A stretch of DNA of 42,299 nucleotides, taken from the NCBI GenBank assembly GCA_910588935.1, contig CAJUSM010000018.1, positions 1 to 42,299 of the forward strand, read 5' to 3'. Below are positions 35,088 through 42,299 of the stretch, in pieces. The notes under the pieces are model-generated. The model did no database searches, had not been told where the DNA came from, and saw only the letters and a program-made list of their open reading frames with translations. Each line of letters begins with the position of its first letter. Positions within the stretch are counted from its first letter, which is position 1. The position numbers and the translations under genes were made by a program. This stretch comes from an uncultured Oscillospiraceae bacterium. Lineage in GTDB: Bacteria > Bacillota > Clostridia > Oscillospirales > Acutalibacteraceae.

Positions 35088-35216
35088 ATCTTGGCCCCCT
35101 TTCTTGACACCAACATTACCACATAATCCCCGCCAATGTCCACTGACATTTTTCTTACTTTTTCTGGTTTCGTCCAAAACCCTTTTCTTTGTTTATGCAA
35201 CGCAAATTTTGAGGGC

Positions 35217-36566
35217 CTACATCCTCATTGAATAACTTTCATCATCTATATCCTGCCGGACGCTACGCTCCGTTTTCAGCCCATGCGCCTCCTTCTTCTG
35301 CTCGATTTTACTTCTGAGTTTACTGTCAATCTGAGTGTTCAGCCGGGCAATTTTCTTATCATAACTCTTGGAGATTATCTTACACAGCGCGCCGACCACC
35401 GACTTCATCGCTGACCCAACATCATAAGTTTGAGAGTGTTCTGCATCCATAATCCTCATAGCCAGCACAGCACTCCTAACAATCACGTTCTTAATGCTAC
35501 GGAACTCAGGGTTACCTTCCAGAGGAATATCGGGCTTTTTCTTTTCATGATAGAGTGATAACTTCTCTCGGTTCACCTTATTCCACTCAGAATTGAGCCT
35601 TGCAATGTCCCTGTCCTTTCCAAGCTCCACCACAATTTTGTTGACGGTATCCTTTACATCTTTCGGCAGATAGCCATACTGCTTGCGCCCCTTGCAGATC
35701 TTTAGCTGGGAAACCAGTTTCAAAAATAGCATTTCTGTTTCGGAAGTGGGCGCATATGAATCACGAATTTTAGCAAGTAGCCTTTCAATTTTCTCTCGGC
35801 TCTCCTTCTTCAGCCGGTCACGAAGGCCTGTTTCCATCGTGAACAGCTTGTACTGCTCCAGCCGAAAGATGTCGTTACCCAGCGCACTTCGCAGTTCATC
35901 GATCCCTTTTTTCGTCAGCCACCCCTGCTTTGCATCCTTGGAATAGACCAGCAGGTGCATATGCGGATGGTGCGCGGTATTGTGAAATGCTCCGTACCAT
36001 TGCAGGTTACTGATGTCGATTTTCTGAGCCTCGGCCAACTCGGTGACATTGCGCCGCACCAATTCACGCCATGCCTCGGCCCTGTTATAGCCCAACCGCT
36101 CCGCATCCTCACGGTGTAAGCTGATGACGTGTGTCCAGATAATCCCCCTGTGCTGACCCACTTCCTCGGCGACCGAATCCAAATCTATTTTGTCATCGGT
36201 CTGACTAAAAAGGCCATGACTTCCAAGCTTTTCCACCCCATGGCACTCTGCCATATAGCTGACCAGCTTGTCCAGTTCGCCAATGCGGTCAGCGTTGCGC
36301 TCAATAAAAGCATCGATGAACTCGCTTGTGTTGCTCCTGGTGGGAGAACTCTCGTAGTCATGGTACTCACCATAGTCCTTGGCAGACGAGTCAAACTTGA
36401 GGATGTCCTGCACTAATCGTTGCTGACGAACAGTGGCAGGAGCGTTGTCAATGCCCTCAGCTACCTTTTCCACCCCCTCACGAGTACCCATATATTTCAC
36501 AAGATTTGTCGCCGAGCGTTTCGGAGAGTTCCGCATATACCTGCTGGTAACAATTATTTTTGCCAT
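35217..36566 (-). CDS. MobP-type relaxase (MobP3-like)
   Basis: Nicks oriT and leads the transferred strand into the recipient during mobilization. The 449 residues start MAKIIVTSRYMRNS, as in MobP3 proteins, and Tyr25 (KYMGTRE) is a plausible nucleophile. The metal-binding histidine motif HNTAHHPHMHLLVYS lies at 195-209. The C-terminal half is charged and helical, as expected for DNA or coupling-protein contacts. The ATG at 36566 is 2 bases after the stop of the accessory gene, with GGGGG overlapping that gene's end, so they are coupled. Confidence 0.85.
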   Translation of the reverse strand: MAKIIVTSRYMRNSPKRSATNLVKYMGTREGVEKVAEGIDNAPATVRQQRLVQDILKFDSSAKDYGEYHDYESSPTRSNTSEFIDAFIERNADRIGELDKLVSYMAECHGVEKLGSHGLFSQTDDKIDLDSVAEEVGQHRGIIWTHVISLHREDAERLGYNRAEAWRELVRRNVTELAEAQKIDISNLQWYGAFHNTAHHPHMHLLVYSKDAKQGWLTKKGIDELRSALGNDIFRLEQYKLFTMETGLRDRLKKESREKIERLLAKIRDSYAPTSETEMLFLKLVSQLKICKGRKQYGYLPKDVKDTVNKIVVELGKDRDIARLNSEWNKVNREKLSLYHEKKKPDIPLEGNPEFRSIKNVIVRSAVLAMRIMDAEHSQTYDVGSAMKSVVGALCKIISKSYDKKIARLNTQIDSKLRSKIEQKKEAHGLKTERSVRQDIDDESYSMRM

Positions 36567-36568
36567 AA

Positions 36569-36976
36569 TCAGTCGCCCCCGTTCTGCCACTCGTCAGCGT
36601 CCTCGAAGGTCAGAATCCCATTTGTCCGCGCTACCTCCTGGGCGACATTGAGCCGCAAAGTTTCAAAAGTATCCTCTGGAATATCATTGACCGCCGCAGT
36701 GATGTTACTGATAATCCCCATCTCTACCGCCAGCTTGAACAGCATCTCGCACACATCTTTGCCGAGGGAACGCACCTCGCTCTTGATTGCTCCCGCCAAC
36801 ATGGGAGCCAAGTAATTGATGTTTTTCTGCTGTCGAAGATACCCGATATAGAACTCAACCGCCTTGCAAATAAAGTCACCCTTCGAGGTAGCATTAGCCG
36901 CCGAGAGCATTTCATCTATCTCCTCGACCATTGACGGCCGCATCCAGTACGCATATTTTTGCTTTTTCTCGCTCAA
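36569..36976 (-). CDS. Probable relaxosome accessory protein
   Basis: A 135-residue protein directly upstream of the relaxase. The N-terminal 50 residues (YAYWMRPSMVEEIDEMLSAA then SKGDFICKAVEFYIGYL) look like a ribbon-helix-helix DNA-binding domain, as in MobC-type accessory proteins. The remainder is helical. The start is TTG at 36976: AAAGGAG is 5 bases upstream and no in-frame ATG precedes the RHH motif. It probably binds near oriT to help the relaxase. The identification rests on position and fold only. Confidence 0.6.
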   Translation of the reverse strand: MSEKKQKYAYWMRPSMVEEIDEMLSAANATSKGDFICKAVEFYIGYLRQQKNINYLAPMLAGAIKSEVRSLGKDVCEMLFKLAVEMGIISNITAAVNDIPEDTFETLRLNVAQEVARTNGILTFEDADEWQNGGD

Positions 36977-37297
36977 AAGCTCTCCTTTCTGACCGACCCC
37001 TGATTTCAGAGGCCGGTAATCCCTGATTTTTCCTTACCGACCGGCTCTGCCGGGCGATGTCACCTGCGCGGTAGACACCGCGCTTTAACCTGCTTGTCTT
37101 TTTGACCGTTTTCAGTGTCCTATTTGGCTGGATATTATTCCACAATCCTGCATATTTCTCCTTGCTTTGATATGGTGGCTGCTGCCCTCACAAATCGTCA
37201 CAAATGCCCCAGAATGGCGTTCTGAGCCGGTTGCCACTCACTTCCCTCGACCCCGGCCCAAATCGCCTGACACGGCCCTCACAGGGGCCATAAACGC
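36977..37297. other. Gene-free stretch, candidate oriT region
   Basis: No gene is supportable here. It lies upstream of the mobilization genes, where oriT is usually found. It holds a perfect inverted repeat GCGCGGT-AGAC-ACCGCGC at 37066-37083 and a second imperfect one around GGTAA (37013 region) and TTACC (37034 region). The nic site is unknown. Confidence 0.45.
37066..37083. repeat. Inverted repeat in the candidate oriT
   Basis: GCGCGGT (37066-37072), loop AGAC, ACCGCGC (37077-37083), exact 7 bp arms. Relaxase recognition sites commonly contain such a hairpin beside nic. Confidence 0.5.
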
Positions 37298-37660
37298 TTA
37301 CCTCGCTGTTTGGCACTCATTGCGGTATTTGACCGCCCCATAAATGGGAAGAATCGTGAAAACCAAGTTGCCATTCCGAACCTGCCCACTGGCACACTCA
37401 TACGTTGTCGGCTCCGTCAGTATGAGTGTCTTGCACTCAAGCTCCCGCACATATTTCCTCACCGTATTTTCGCTCATGCCAACGGCAATGCCAATAGTTT
37501 TGTAGCTTGGCCAGCATTTGTGCGACTTCCTGTCCTCGCAATACATGAGGTAGGCGTAGACAGCCAGTTCACCTGCTGACAATCCTAAAGTGAAAATAGC
37601 GTTAGGCAGAGGAAAGAAATTCTTTGCTCCGCTGCATGACTCTCTCAAGAAAGTATTCAT
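37298..37660 (-). CDS. Winged-helix/HTH_36-like protein
   Basis: A 120-residue protein with a helix-turn-helix at about 52-73 (SYKTIGIAVGMSENTVRKYV), preceded by LSAGELAVYAYLMY, the layout of replication-initiator or transfer regulators common in Firmicute elements. It may control or start replication of the excised element. The ATG at 37660 follows AGGAGGTAATGAGAT and overlaps the upstream stop by four bases (ATGA), so the two are coupled. Confidence 0.6.
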   Translation of the reverse strand: MNTFLRESCSGAKNFFPLPNAIFTLGLSAGELAVYAYLMYCEDRKSHKCWPSYKTIGIAVGMSENTVRKYVRELECKTLILTEPTTYECASGQVRNGNLVFTILPIYGAVKYRNECQTAR

Positions 37661-37869
37661 ATCTCATTACCTCCTGTCTGACTCTCAATCCACGAGAGGA
37701 ATTTCTCCTTGGGAACCACCAGGCGCGAACCGATTCTCAGCACAGGAAAGTCTTCCTGGTGCAGCAACTCATATGCCCCCGCAACTGAAATCCCCAAAAT
37801 TTCTGCCACTGTTTTCGCGTTGAGAAACAGTGGCAGTTCATCATAGCTTTTGAACTTTGATTGAACCAC
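37657..37869 (-). CDS. Excisionase-like DNA-binding protein
   Basis: A 70-residue MerR-type winged-helix protein: LFLNAKTVAEILGISVAGAY and VLRIGSRLVVPKEKFLSWI are typical of excisionase-family (HTH_17) proteins that direct the integrase to excision. The start is GTG at 37869, 7 bases after AGGAGG. It is first in the leftward operon of the element and near a divergent promoter pair. A plain transcription regulator is the alternative. Confidence 0.7.
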   Translation of the reverse strand: MVQSKFKSYDELPLFLNAKTVAEILGISVAGAYELLHQEDFPVLRIGSRLVVPKEKFLSWIESQTGGNEI

Positions 37870-37955
37870 TCCGCACCTCCTAAAAATTGTCTTGACTTTT
37901 TCGTCCGTCTGCTGTAGACTTATTCTTACTGGGAGTTTAATTCCCCGACCGTCTT

Positions 37956-37984
37956 ATGGTAACACATGGCAATACGTTTGTCAA
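37956..37984 (-). promoter_or_regulatory. Promoter of the excisionase-like operon
   Basis: Minus strand: perfect TTGACA (37979-37984), 17 bases, TACCAT (37956-37961). Its -35 overlaps that of the divergent promoter. Confidence 0.6.
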
Positions 37985-38005
37985 GGACAATTACAAAAAT
38001 ATTTT
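37978..38005 (+). promoter_or_regulatory. Promoter of the DUF6076-like gene
   Basis: TTGTCA (37978-37983), 16 bases, TATTTT (38000-38005). The -35 hexamers of the two divergent promoters share five bases. Confidence 0.45.
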
Positions 38006-38032
38006 TAACTTTCTAAGCAAGGAGCAATCAAA

Positions 38033-39001
38033 ATGGCTGACTACCTGTTCTACACCTACTTTGAAGATGGCCGCGAATATTTCGTCTACAAGGATTTGAC
38101 GTTCGAGCGCTCGCACAAAAAAGAAAAAGACTTCCCATTTCTGGAAAGCCTCTTGCGGTTTACCTATTTGGACATCTGGCCGATGGAAGGTCTGTTTAAG
38201 GAAATGGACAAGGCCCTGCTGAATTTCTATCGGGAACGCGACTTTGATTCGCAGGCTGCTGTGATGAGTACTTTGGAGGAGCTTGCGAAGAAACACATCT
38301 ATTTTGAGTTCCTGCGTCTTGACTGGCAGTCACGGTTCCGCAATGCGGAGCACCATCCTGACGATGTTCAAGAGATTCTCCCGCACAAGCAGTTGCGGCA
38401 CATTCCCAGCGACCTGGACACTCTGCAAAAACAAATCATGCGCCTATTCGAAGATGTCCTGGACATCGATGACGGAAAGAAGAAACCTGTTCGTGAAAAG
38501 TTGCAAGAGTATCTGGACAAAGAGAAAAGAGAACCGCTCTACGCCTACCAGTTCAGACCAATCTTTACTACCTATGAGCGAACCGGCAGCGGTACTTTTG
38601 CCGAGGTGTTGCACCCAACCTCCCTATCTGACCTCGTTGAGTTTTCCATTCGTGAGTGCGTCAAGCGGGAACAGCGTATGCGTATCTGCTCATATTGTGG
38701 CAAGTATTTTGCTATTCCCCGACGCAACACGGCGGAGTTTTGCAATTTGACCGTTGATGAGAACGGGCACACTTGCAGAGAAGTCGGCGCAGTCAAGCGC
38801 TGGGCGGAGAAGAAAAACTCGGACGAGCTGTTCAAGGAGTATCGCCGTGAGTACAAGAAACGCTTTAACTGGATAAAGGCCGGGAAGATAAGCCCCGGAG
38901 CGTTCTATGCTTGGAGCGCCACGGCAAAGGGTAAGCGTGACGAGTGTGCCGCAGGCAAAATGTCTTTTGAGGAGTTCAAGGAGTGGCTAATCAACTCCTG
39001 A
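38033..39001 (+). CDS. DUF6076-like protein with C-terminal zinc-finger motif
   Basis: A 322-residue protein. The N-terminal two-thirds is helical and charged with no recognisable domain. The C-terminus has Cys219, Cys222, Cys237 and Cys248 (ICSYCGKYFAIP, EFCNL, TCRE) and conserved Arg/Lys around it, the pattern I associate with DUF6076 proteins of Firmicute elements. Function is unknown. DNA or RNA binding is suggested by the finger. The ATG at 38033 follows AAGGAG. It is the only plus-strand gene of the element in view. Confidence 0.6.
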   Translation: MADYLFYTYFEDGREYFVYKDLTFERSHKKEKDFPFLESLLRFTYLDIWPMEGLFKEMDKALLNFYRERDFDSQAAVMSTLEELAKKHIYFEFLRLDWQSRFRNAEHHPDDVQEILPHKQLRHIPSDLDTLQKQIMRLFEDVLDIDDGKKKPVREKLQEYLDKEKREPLYAYQFRPIFTTYERTGSGTFAEVLHPTSLSDLVEFSIRECVKREQRMRICSYCGKYFAIPRRNTAEFCNLTVDENGHTCREVGAVKRWAEKKNSDELFKEYRREYKKRFNWIKAGKISPGAFYAWSATAKGKRDECAAGKMSFEEFKEWLINS

Positions 39002-39094
39002 TTTTGAAAACCGTCTTCTTTGCTTAGCGGCGCAAAAATCATCCCCATACTGGCGTAAATATACCCCTTTTCGTACTATATTTATGATGTGGCA

Positions 39095-39859
39095 TCAGAT
39101 ATTGATCTTCGCGTACCGCCCCTTCAGAAGGGTTACCAGCTCCGCGTATTTTTCCCGGCTGAGCAGAATCTCTCCCTCATAGCCTTTGAAACGAATGGTA
39201 TAATTTTTCGCCTCATTGTCCGCCCGGACAGCCGCCACCTGGGAGAGGTTGACGATGAAAGACTGATAGCAGCGGTAAAACCCGCAGCCCTCCAGCATTT
39301 CTTCCAGCTGGTTCATGGTGTATCCCAGCAGCGCTATTTCCTGCCCATCAGTAGTAACGATGCTGTTTTTGCGGTTGTTCCGTTCGATGAAGAGAATATC
39401 ACTGAGGCGGGTGAGCTGATACCCGTTTCGGGTTTTGATCATGATACTGCGATTCGCCACCTCCCGCTTGGCCTGCTGCAGGTCGAACACATAGCTCAGC
39501 CTGTTGACCAGCGATTGGAGCGTCAGGGGGTCAAAAGGCGTCAGCAGGTACCCGGCGCACTGACAGCGGAAAGCGTTGAAAGCCCACTCCTCCGAGTCGG
39601 AATAGACCACCACCTGGATATGTGGATGGCTCTGCCCAAAAACGGCGGACAAATGCTCCCCCACGCTGGTAGTGCGGGGATCAGCGGGCTGGTGGCTGGC
39701 AAATACCACGTCCACATCATTGAACTGGACATATTCAACGGCCTCCGTTGATGTCCGCGCCGTTCCTACCACCCGGAAGCACTGGAACGCGTGCAGCATA
39801 ACGGTCAGCTCACCCAGCAGACGCTGGTTGCTGTCCACCAGCAGAGCTTTCATCTCCAT
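39095..39859 (-). CDS. LytTR-type regulator with degenerate receiver domain
   Basis: A 254-residue transcription regulator. The N-terminal 120 residues have a receiver-like fold, but key residues are missing: the first acidic pair is DS (9-10), the phosphorylation Asp is replaced by Ser55 (VVFASHQP) and the conserved Lys by Thr107 (GYLLTPF). The C-terminal LytTR DNA-binding domain is at 137-247 (IERNNRKNSIVTT, YRCYQSFIVNLSQV). The ATG at 39859 follows AGGGAGG by 8 bases. It is last in the cassette, 19 bases after the secreted protein gene, so it likely controls that operon without a phosphorylation signal. Confidence 0.8.
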   Translation of the reverse strand: MEMKALLVDSNQRLLGELTVMLHAFQCFRVVGTARTSTEAVEYVQFNDVDVVFASHQPADPRTTSVGEHLSAVFGQSHPHIQVVVYSDSEEWAFNAFRCQCAGYLLTPFDPLTLQSLVNRLSYVFDLQQAKREVANRSIMIKTRNGYQLTRLSDILFIERNNRKNSIVTTDGQEIALLGYTMNQLEEMLEGCGFYRCYQSFIVNLSQVAAVRADNEAKNYTIRFKGYEGEILLSREKYAELVTLLKGRYAKINI

Positions 39860-39878
39860 CGCCGTTTCCTCCCTGTTT

Positions 39879-40358
39879 TTACTCTGCCTGTCCGACATCC
39901 TTGAACGCCTGCTCCAACGCGCTCGGGTCGCCCTCATAGAGGTCCAGCCACATCGCAAAGGGACCGTTGTGAACATAACTCAAAATGTGCCCGGAGCCAT
40001 AGAGATCGATGATGCCGTCTGACTTCAGGCTCTTATAGGAAGTTTCTTCCTGACTGCCCTCTTTCAGGTTCTCCAGGTCCCACCAGTAAAATTCCGCGCC
40101 GCTGACCTGGCGGGCATCGGTACACAGGCCGTCGCTTGACAGAGAGATGGCGGAGGCCGGGTCGTCAATGAGCCCCTGGGCTGCCAATTCAGCCAGGACC
40201 TCGTCCATGGTCATGTCCCAGATGGGAGCGTCAGGGTCTTCCCCTTCGCCTATCAGTGCCGCAGGCGGCACAAACTCCGGTGACGCCGCCACATAGGCCA
40301 GCACACCGCCAAAGCCCAGCACCAGAAGAACGGAAAATAAAATCGTAAAGCGTTTCAT
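39879..40358 (-). CDS. Small secreted or membrane-anchored protein of the ABC cassette
   Basis: A 159-residue protein with an N-terminal signal or anchor (MKRF then hydrophobic 4-24) and a polar, acidic outer part rich in Asp, Glu, Trp and Tyr (AEFYWWDLENLKEGS near 93-107). It has no lipobox Cys. I recognise no family. Its ATG overlaps the ABC gene stop by four bases (ATGA), and GAGGAGG precedes it, so it is translated with the transporter. Possible roles are transporter partner, signal sensor or immunity protein. None is shown by the sequence. Confidence 0.7.
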   Translation of the reverse strand: MKRFTILFSVLLVLGFGGVLAYVAASPEFVPPAALIGEGEDPDAPIWDMTMDEVLAELAAQGLIDDPASAISLSSDGLCTDARQVSGAEFYWWDLENLKEGSQEETSYKSLKSDGIIDLYGSGHILSYVHNGPFAMWLDLYEGDPSALEQAFKDVGQAE

Positions 40359-42130
40359 TGTCCTGCCTCCTCTCCCGCCAGGGCAAAGCCCTGCAGCTCC
40401 AGATAACCGCGGTAAGTCGGGCTGGTTTTCAGCAGTTCCTCGTGGGTGCCAGCAGCCTCCAGGGAGCCGCTGTTGAGGACGATGATATGATCCGCCTCCA
40501 TCACCGTGCGCATATCATGGGCCACCACCACGATCGTCCGACCCTTCATATGTTCCCTGACGGCGCGGAAGATGGTCATGTCGCTCTTATGGTCCAGACT
40601 GGCCCCTGCCTCGTCCATAAGGAGATACTCCGGGTCGGACAGCAGCGTCCTGGCGATTGCCACCCGCTGGCGCTGCCCGCCGGAGAGCAGTGCCCCGCCC
40701 ATGCCCACATCAGAGTCATACCCTTCTGGCAGCTGGCTGATAAAGCCGTCCGCGTCCGCAAGCCTTGCGGCCCCGGCCACAGCCTCATCCGACACTTCGC
40801 CCTTTTCTCCATAGGCTATGTTATCACGAACGGAGCCGGAAAACAAGGGGTTATGCTGGAAGATACAGCCAAAGCGCCGGCGCAGCTGGGACAGCTTCAC
40901 CTTGTCCACCGCGGACTCCCCCAGCCATACCCGGCCGCTGTCCGGCAGATATATGCCCTGGAGCAGCTTGAGCAGGGTGGACTTGCCGCAGCCGTTGTTA
41001 CCAATAATGGCAGTGGTTATCCCGGCGGGGATGGTAAGGCTCAGGTCGTGGAGCACCGGCTGGCGGGGGTCGTAACCAAAGCTCACCCGTTCCAGCACGA
41101 TGTCCTCCTTCGCCCGGCCCTCCGGCAGGTCGTACCCGGCGTCCGGGTCCTCCTCCGGCCCATCCAGGAGGACGCCCACATACTGCAGGGCACCCTGGGT
41201 GCCCTTTAGGGTCTGGTAATGTGTCAGCACCTCAGCCTGGTACTGGTCCACCCGACCCTTATAGGTGGTAAAGTCATTGATGCCGGTATCAGGCATCTGG
41301 CCCTTGCGGATCATGTCAGAGCCGAACAGGGCGATGGCAATGCTGCCGATGGAGGTATAAAGCGTATTGGAGAACACCTGCAGGACTTCCATAAAGGCAT
41401 AATAGATGTCCGCTTTGTACCGCTCATCAATGGCCCGCAGGCCCTCCTCTGCTTCCAGTTCCTCCATAGCCTGGGCCTTCACGTGCTTGGCGGCAGAGAT
41501 ATGCTCGGAGAAGAACTCCGTCATGGCACCCAGGCTCTCATACCGCCGCAGCATCATACGGTACTGTAGCTGTCCCACCAGGGCGAACACGCCAACAGCC
41601 AGAGGGACAAGCAGCAGCATATAGGCGGAAAGCTTCGCGTTGAACCGGGCCATCTCCACGCAGCAGCGGATAAAGCCGTAGATCGAGGCCACCGTAGAGA
41701 ATATCATATGTATCACCGCGCTGGCCTGTGTGATATCGTTCACAACGCCGGAAATGAGGGACGAGGGCTGGCGGCGCTCCACCTCCCGCATTGGCAGATG
41801 GAGTATCTTGTTCCACAGCAGCATCCTGGCCCTAAGCGTGACTTTCTGGATGCCATACTCCCCGCAGAGGTTGCTGAACATGGCTATTACGGCGTTCAGC
41901 ACGGTCAACAGGGAGTAGCCGATAATTACGCCGTTGTAGAGCTCGCCCTTGTTGATCTGGATCACATACTTGGAGATAGCCAGCACCACCTCGGTATTGA
42001 TAAGACCGAAGACCAGGGATGCGATAAACAGCCACCATGGAATGGGGAACCGGGTGTAAAACGAGATATAGGAGCGGAAAGAGAATTTCTGCTTTTGCTG
42101 TTGACTGCCGTCTTTTCCGTTGCGCTTCAT
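40355..42130 (-). CDS. ABC exporter half-transporter (permease fused to ATPase)
   Basis: A 591-residue type IV ABC protein. Membrane segments fall within about 32-310, with five to six hydrophobic stretches. The ATPase domain carries Walker A GNNGCGKST (377-385), Q-loop (FQHNP), signature LSGGQ (482-486), Walker B YLLMDE (502-507) with catalytic Glu507, D-loop and His538. No peptidase C39 domain is present. The ATG at 42130 follows GGAGGG. It lies one base after the stop of a second ABC gene, so the pair probably form a heterodimeric exporter. The substrate is unknown. Confidence 0.9.
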   Translation of the reverse strand: MKRNGKDGSQQQKQKFSFRSYISFYTRFPIPWWLFIASLVFGLINTEVVLAISKYVIQINKGELYNGVIIGYSLLTVLNAVIAMFSNLCGEYGIQKVTLRARMLLWNKILHLPMREVERRQPSSLISGVVNDITQASAVIHMIFSTVASIYGFIRCCVEMARFNAKLSAYMLLLVPLAVGVFALVGQLQYRMMLRRYESLGAMTEFFSEHISAAKHVKAQAMEELEAEEGLRAIDERYKADIYYAFMEVLQVFSNTLYTSIGSIAIALFGSDMIRKGQMPDTGINDFTTYKGRVDQYQAEVLTHYQTLKGTQGALQYVGVLLDGPEEDPDAGYDLPEGRAKEDIVLERVSFGYDPRQPVLHDLSLTIPAGITTAIIGNNGCGKSTLLKLLQGIYLPDSGRVWLGESAVDKVKLSQLRRRFGCIFQHNPLFSGSVRDNIAYGEKGEVSDEAVAGAARLADADGFISQLPEGYDSDVGMGGALLSGGQRQRVAIARTLLSDPEYLLMDEAGASLDHKSDMTIFRAVREHMKGRTIVVVAHDMRTVMEADHIIVLNSGSLEAAGTHEELLKTSPTYRGYLELQGFALAGEEAGQ

Positions 42131-42131
42131 A

Positions 42132-42299
42132 TCAGCGACCCTCCTCTCCGTTTTCCATCATTTCCCGACAATAGGAATTGGAAGCCATAACGTCCTCCCG
42201 CTCCCCGGCGGCCTCCACCCGCCCGTCCCGAAGGACGATCAGGTAGTCCGCGTTGCGTATGGTCTGGGCGTCATGGGCCACATAGACCACGGTTTTCCC
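42132..42299 (-). CDS. Second ABC transporter ATPase, C-terminal end (partial)
   Basis: The last 55 codons of an ABC protein running off the window. VVYVAHDAQTIRNADYLIVL contains the H-loop His, followed by RDGRVEAAGER. The stop TGA (42132-42134) is one base before the next gene's ATG, so the genes are coupled. It is most likely the partner half of the downstream exporter. Confidence 0.85.
   Translation of the reverse strand, partial: GKTVVYVAHDAQTIRNADYLIVLRDGRVEAAGEREDVMASNSYCREMMENGEEGR

Larger units (their letters stand above)
33831..42299. mobile_element. Integrative mobilizable element at tRNA-fMet, right end outside the window
   Basis: A module of integrase, MobP-type relaxase, accessory protein, winged-helix and excisionase-like proteins and cargo, in DNA visibly richer in GC than the chromosome to its left. 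No type IV secretion genes are visible, so within the window it looks mobilizable rather than self-conjugative. The remaining part could still encode them. The right boundary is not found. From about 39.1 kb the composition changes again, suggesting a composite element. Confidence 0.75.

Noticed and set aside
37766..37780. GCCCCCGCAAC, identical to part of the tRNA-fMet 3' end, as a second att site
   Set aside because: It lies inside the excisionase-like coding sequence, is only about a dozen bases long and lacks the rest of the tRNA end. Chance is the simpler explanation.
39020..39060. CGCAAAAATC followed by CCCC, resembling the sequence after the tRNA, as a right boundary
   Set aside because: The match needs gaps and contains no T-loop sequence. 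The DNA beyond it is even less like the chromosome, so the element does not obviously end here.

Overview
The window looks like part of the chromosome of a spore-forming, low-to-moderate-GC Firmicute of class Clostridia (an Oscillospiraceae-like anaerobe is my inference), with a mobile element occupying the right-hand fifth. Evidence for a spore former includes CwlD, SpoIIM and YunB homologues. WhiA, RapZ and HprK are typical Gram-positive markers, and the gene starts mostly carry strong AGGAGG-type ribosome sites. Anaerobic metabolism is suggested by a ferredoxin-type aldo/keto reductase, a siroheme sulfite-reductase-like protein and a cobalamin-dependent methionine synthase that lacks its own reactivation domain.

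Left to right: (1) 0.3-4.2 kb, minus strand: metF, a stand-alone methionine synthase activation protein and a truncated metH, forming a methyl-group transfer operon. (2) 4.3-7.3 kb, plus: cwlD, then radA coupled to a protein with a probable guanidino-modifying-enzyme fold. (3) 7.7-11.3 kb: two XerC/XerD-type recombinases, a DUF624-like membrane protein and spoIIM. (4) 11.3-12.1 kb holds no convincing gene. (5) 12.1-15.4 kb: aldo/keto reductase, an S-layer-homology protein, two tRNA-Ser genes and a small FeoB-associated-type Cys-rich protein. (6) 15.5-16.8 kb: a decayed IS5-family transposase and a siroheme/4Fe-4S reductase. (7) 16.9-22.6 kb, minus: galK, ligA, yunB, maf, galE. (8) 22.8-25.1 kb: a CmpB-like membrane protein, an unknown protein and pfkA. 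(9) 25.1-33.4 kb, minus: dnaE, whiA, a decayed P-loop kinase-like gene, rapZ, murB, hprK (listed in coordinate order, so transcription runs from hprK towards dnaE). The usual rapZ-yvcK-whiA order is broken here: a pseudogene sits where yvcK is expected.

At 33.75 kb an intact initiator tRNA-fMet gene is followed directly by foreign DNA. A tyrosine integrase runs toward the tRNA, followed by a MobP-type relaxase, a probable relaxosome accessory protein, a non-coding stretch that may hold oriT, a winged-helix protein, an excisionase-like protein and a divergently transcribed DUF6076-like zinc-finger protein. From about 39.1 kb the sequence becomes distinctly GC-richer. There it encodes a minus-strand cassette of two ABC half-exporters (the first cut by the window end), a small secreted or membrane-anchored protein and a LytTR regulator whose receiver domain lacks the phosphorylation residues. 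I see no right-hand att site, so the element most likely continues past the window. The best candidate for an undescribed system is this ABC-ABC-secreted protein-LytTR cassette carried by a mobilizable element. Gene starts were chosen from ribosome-binding sites. Most promoters and all functional links are inference from sequence alone.
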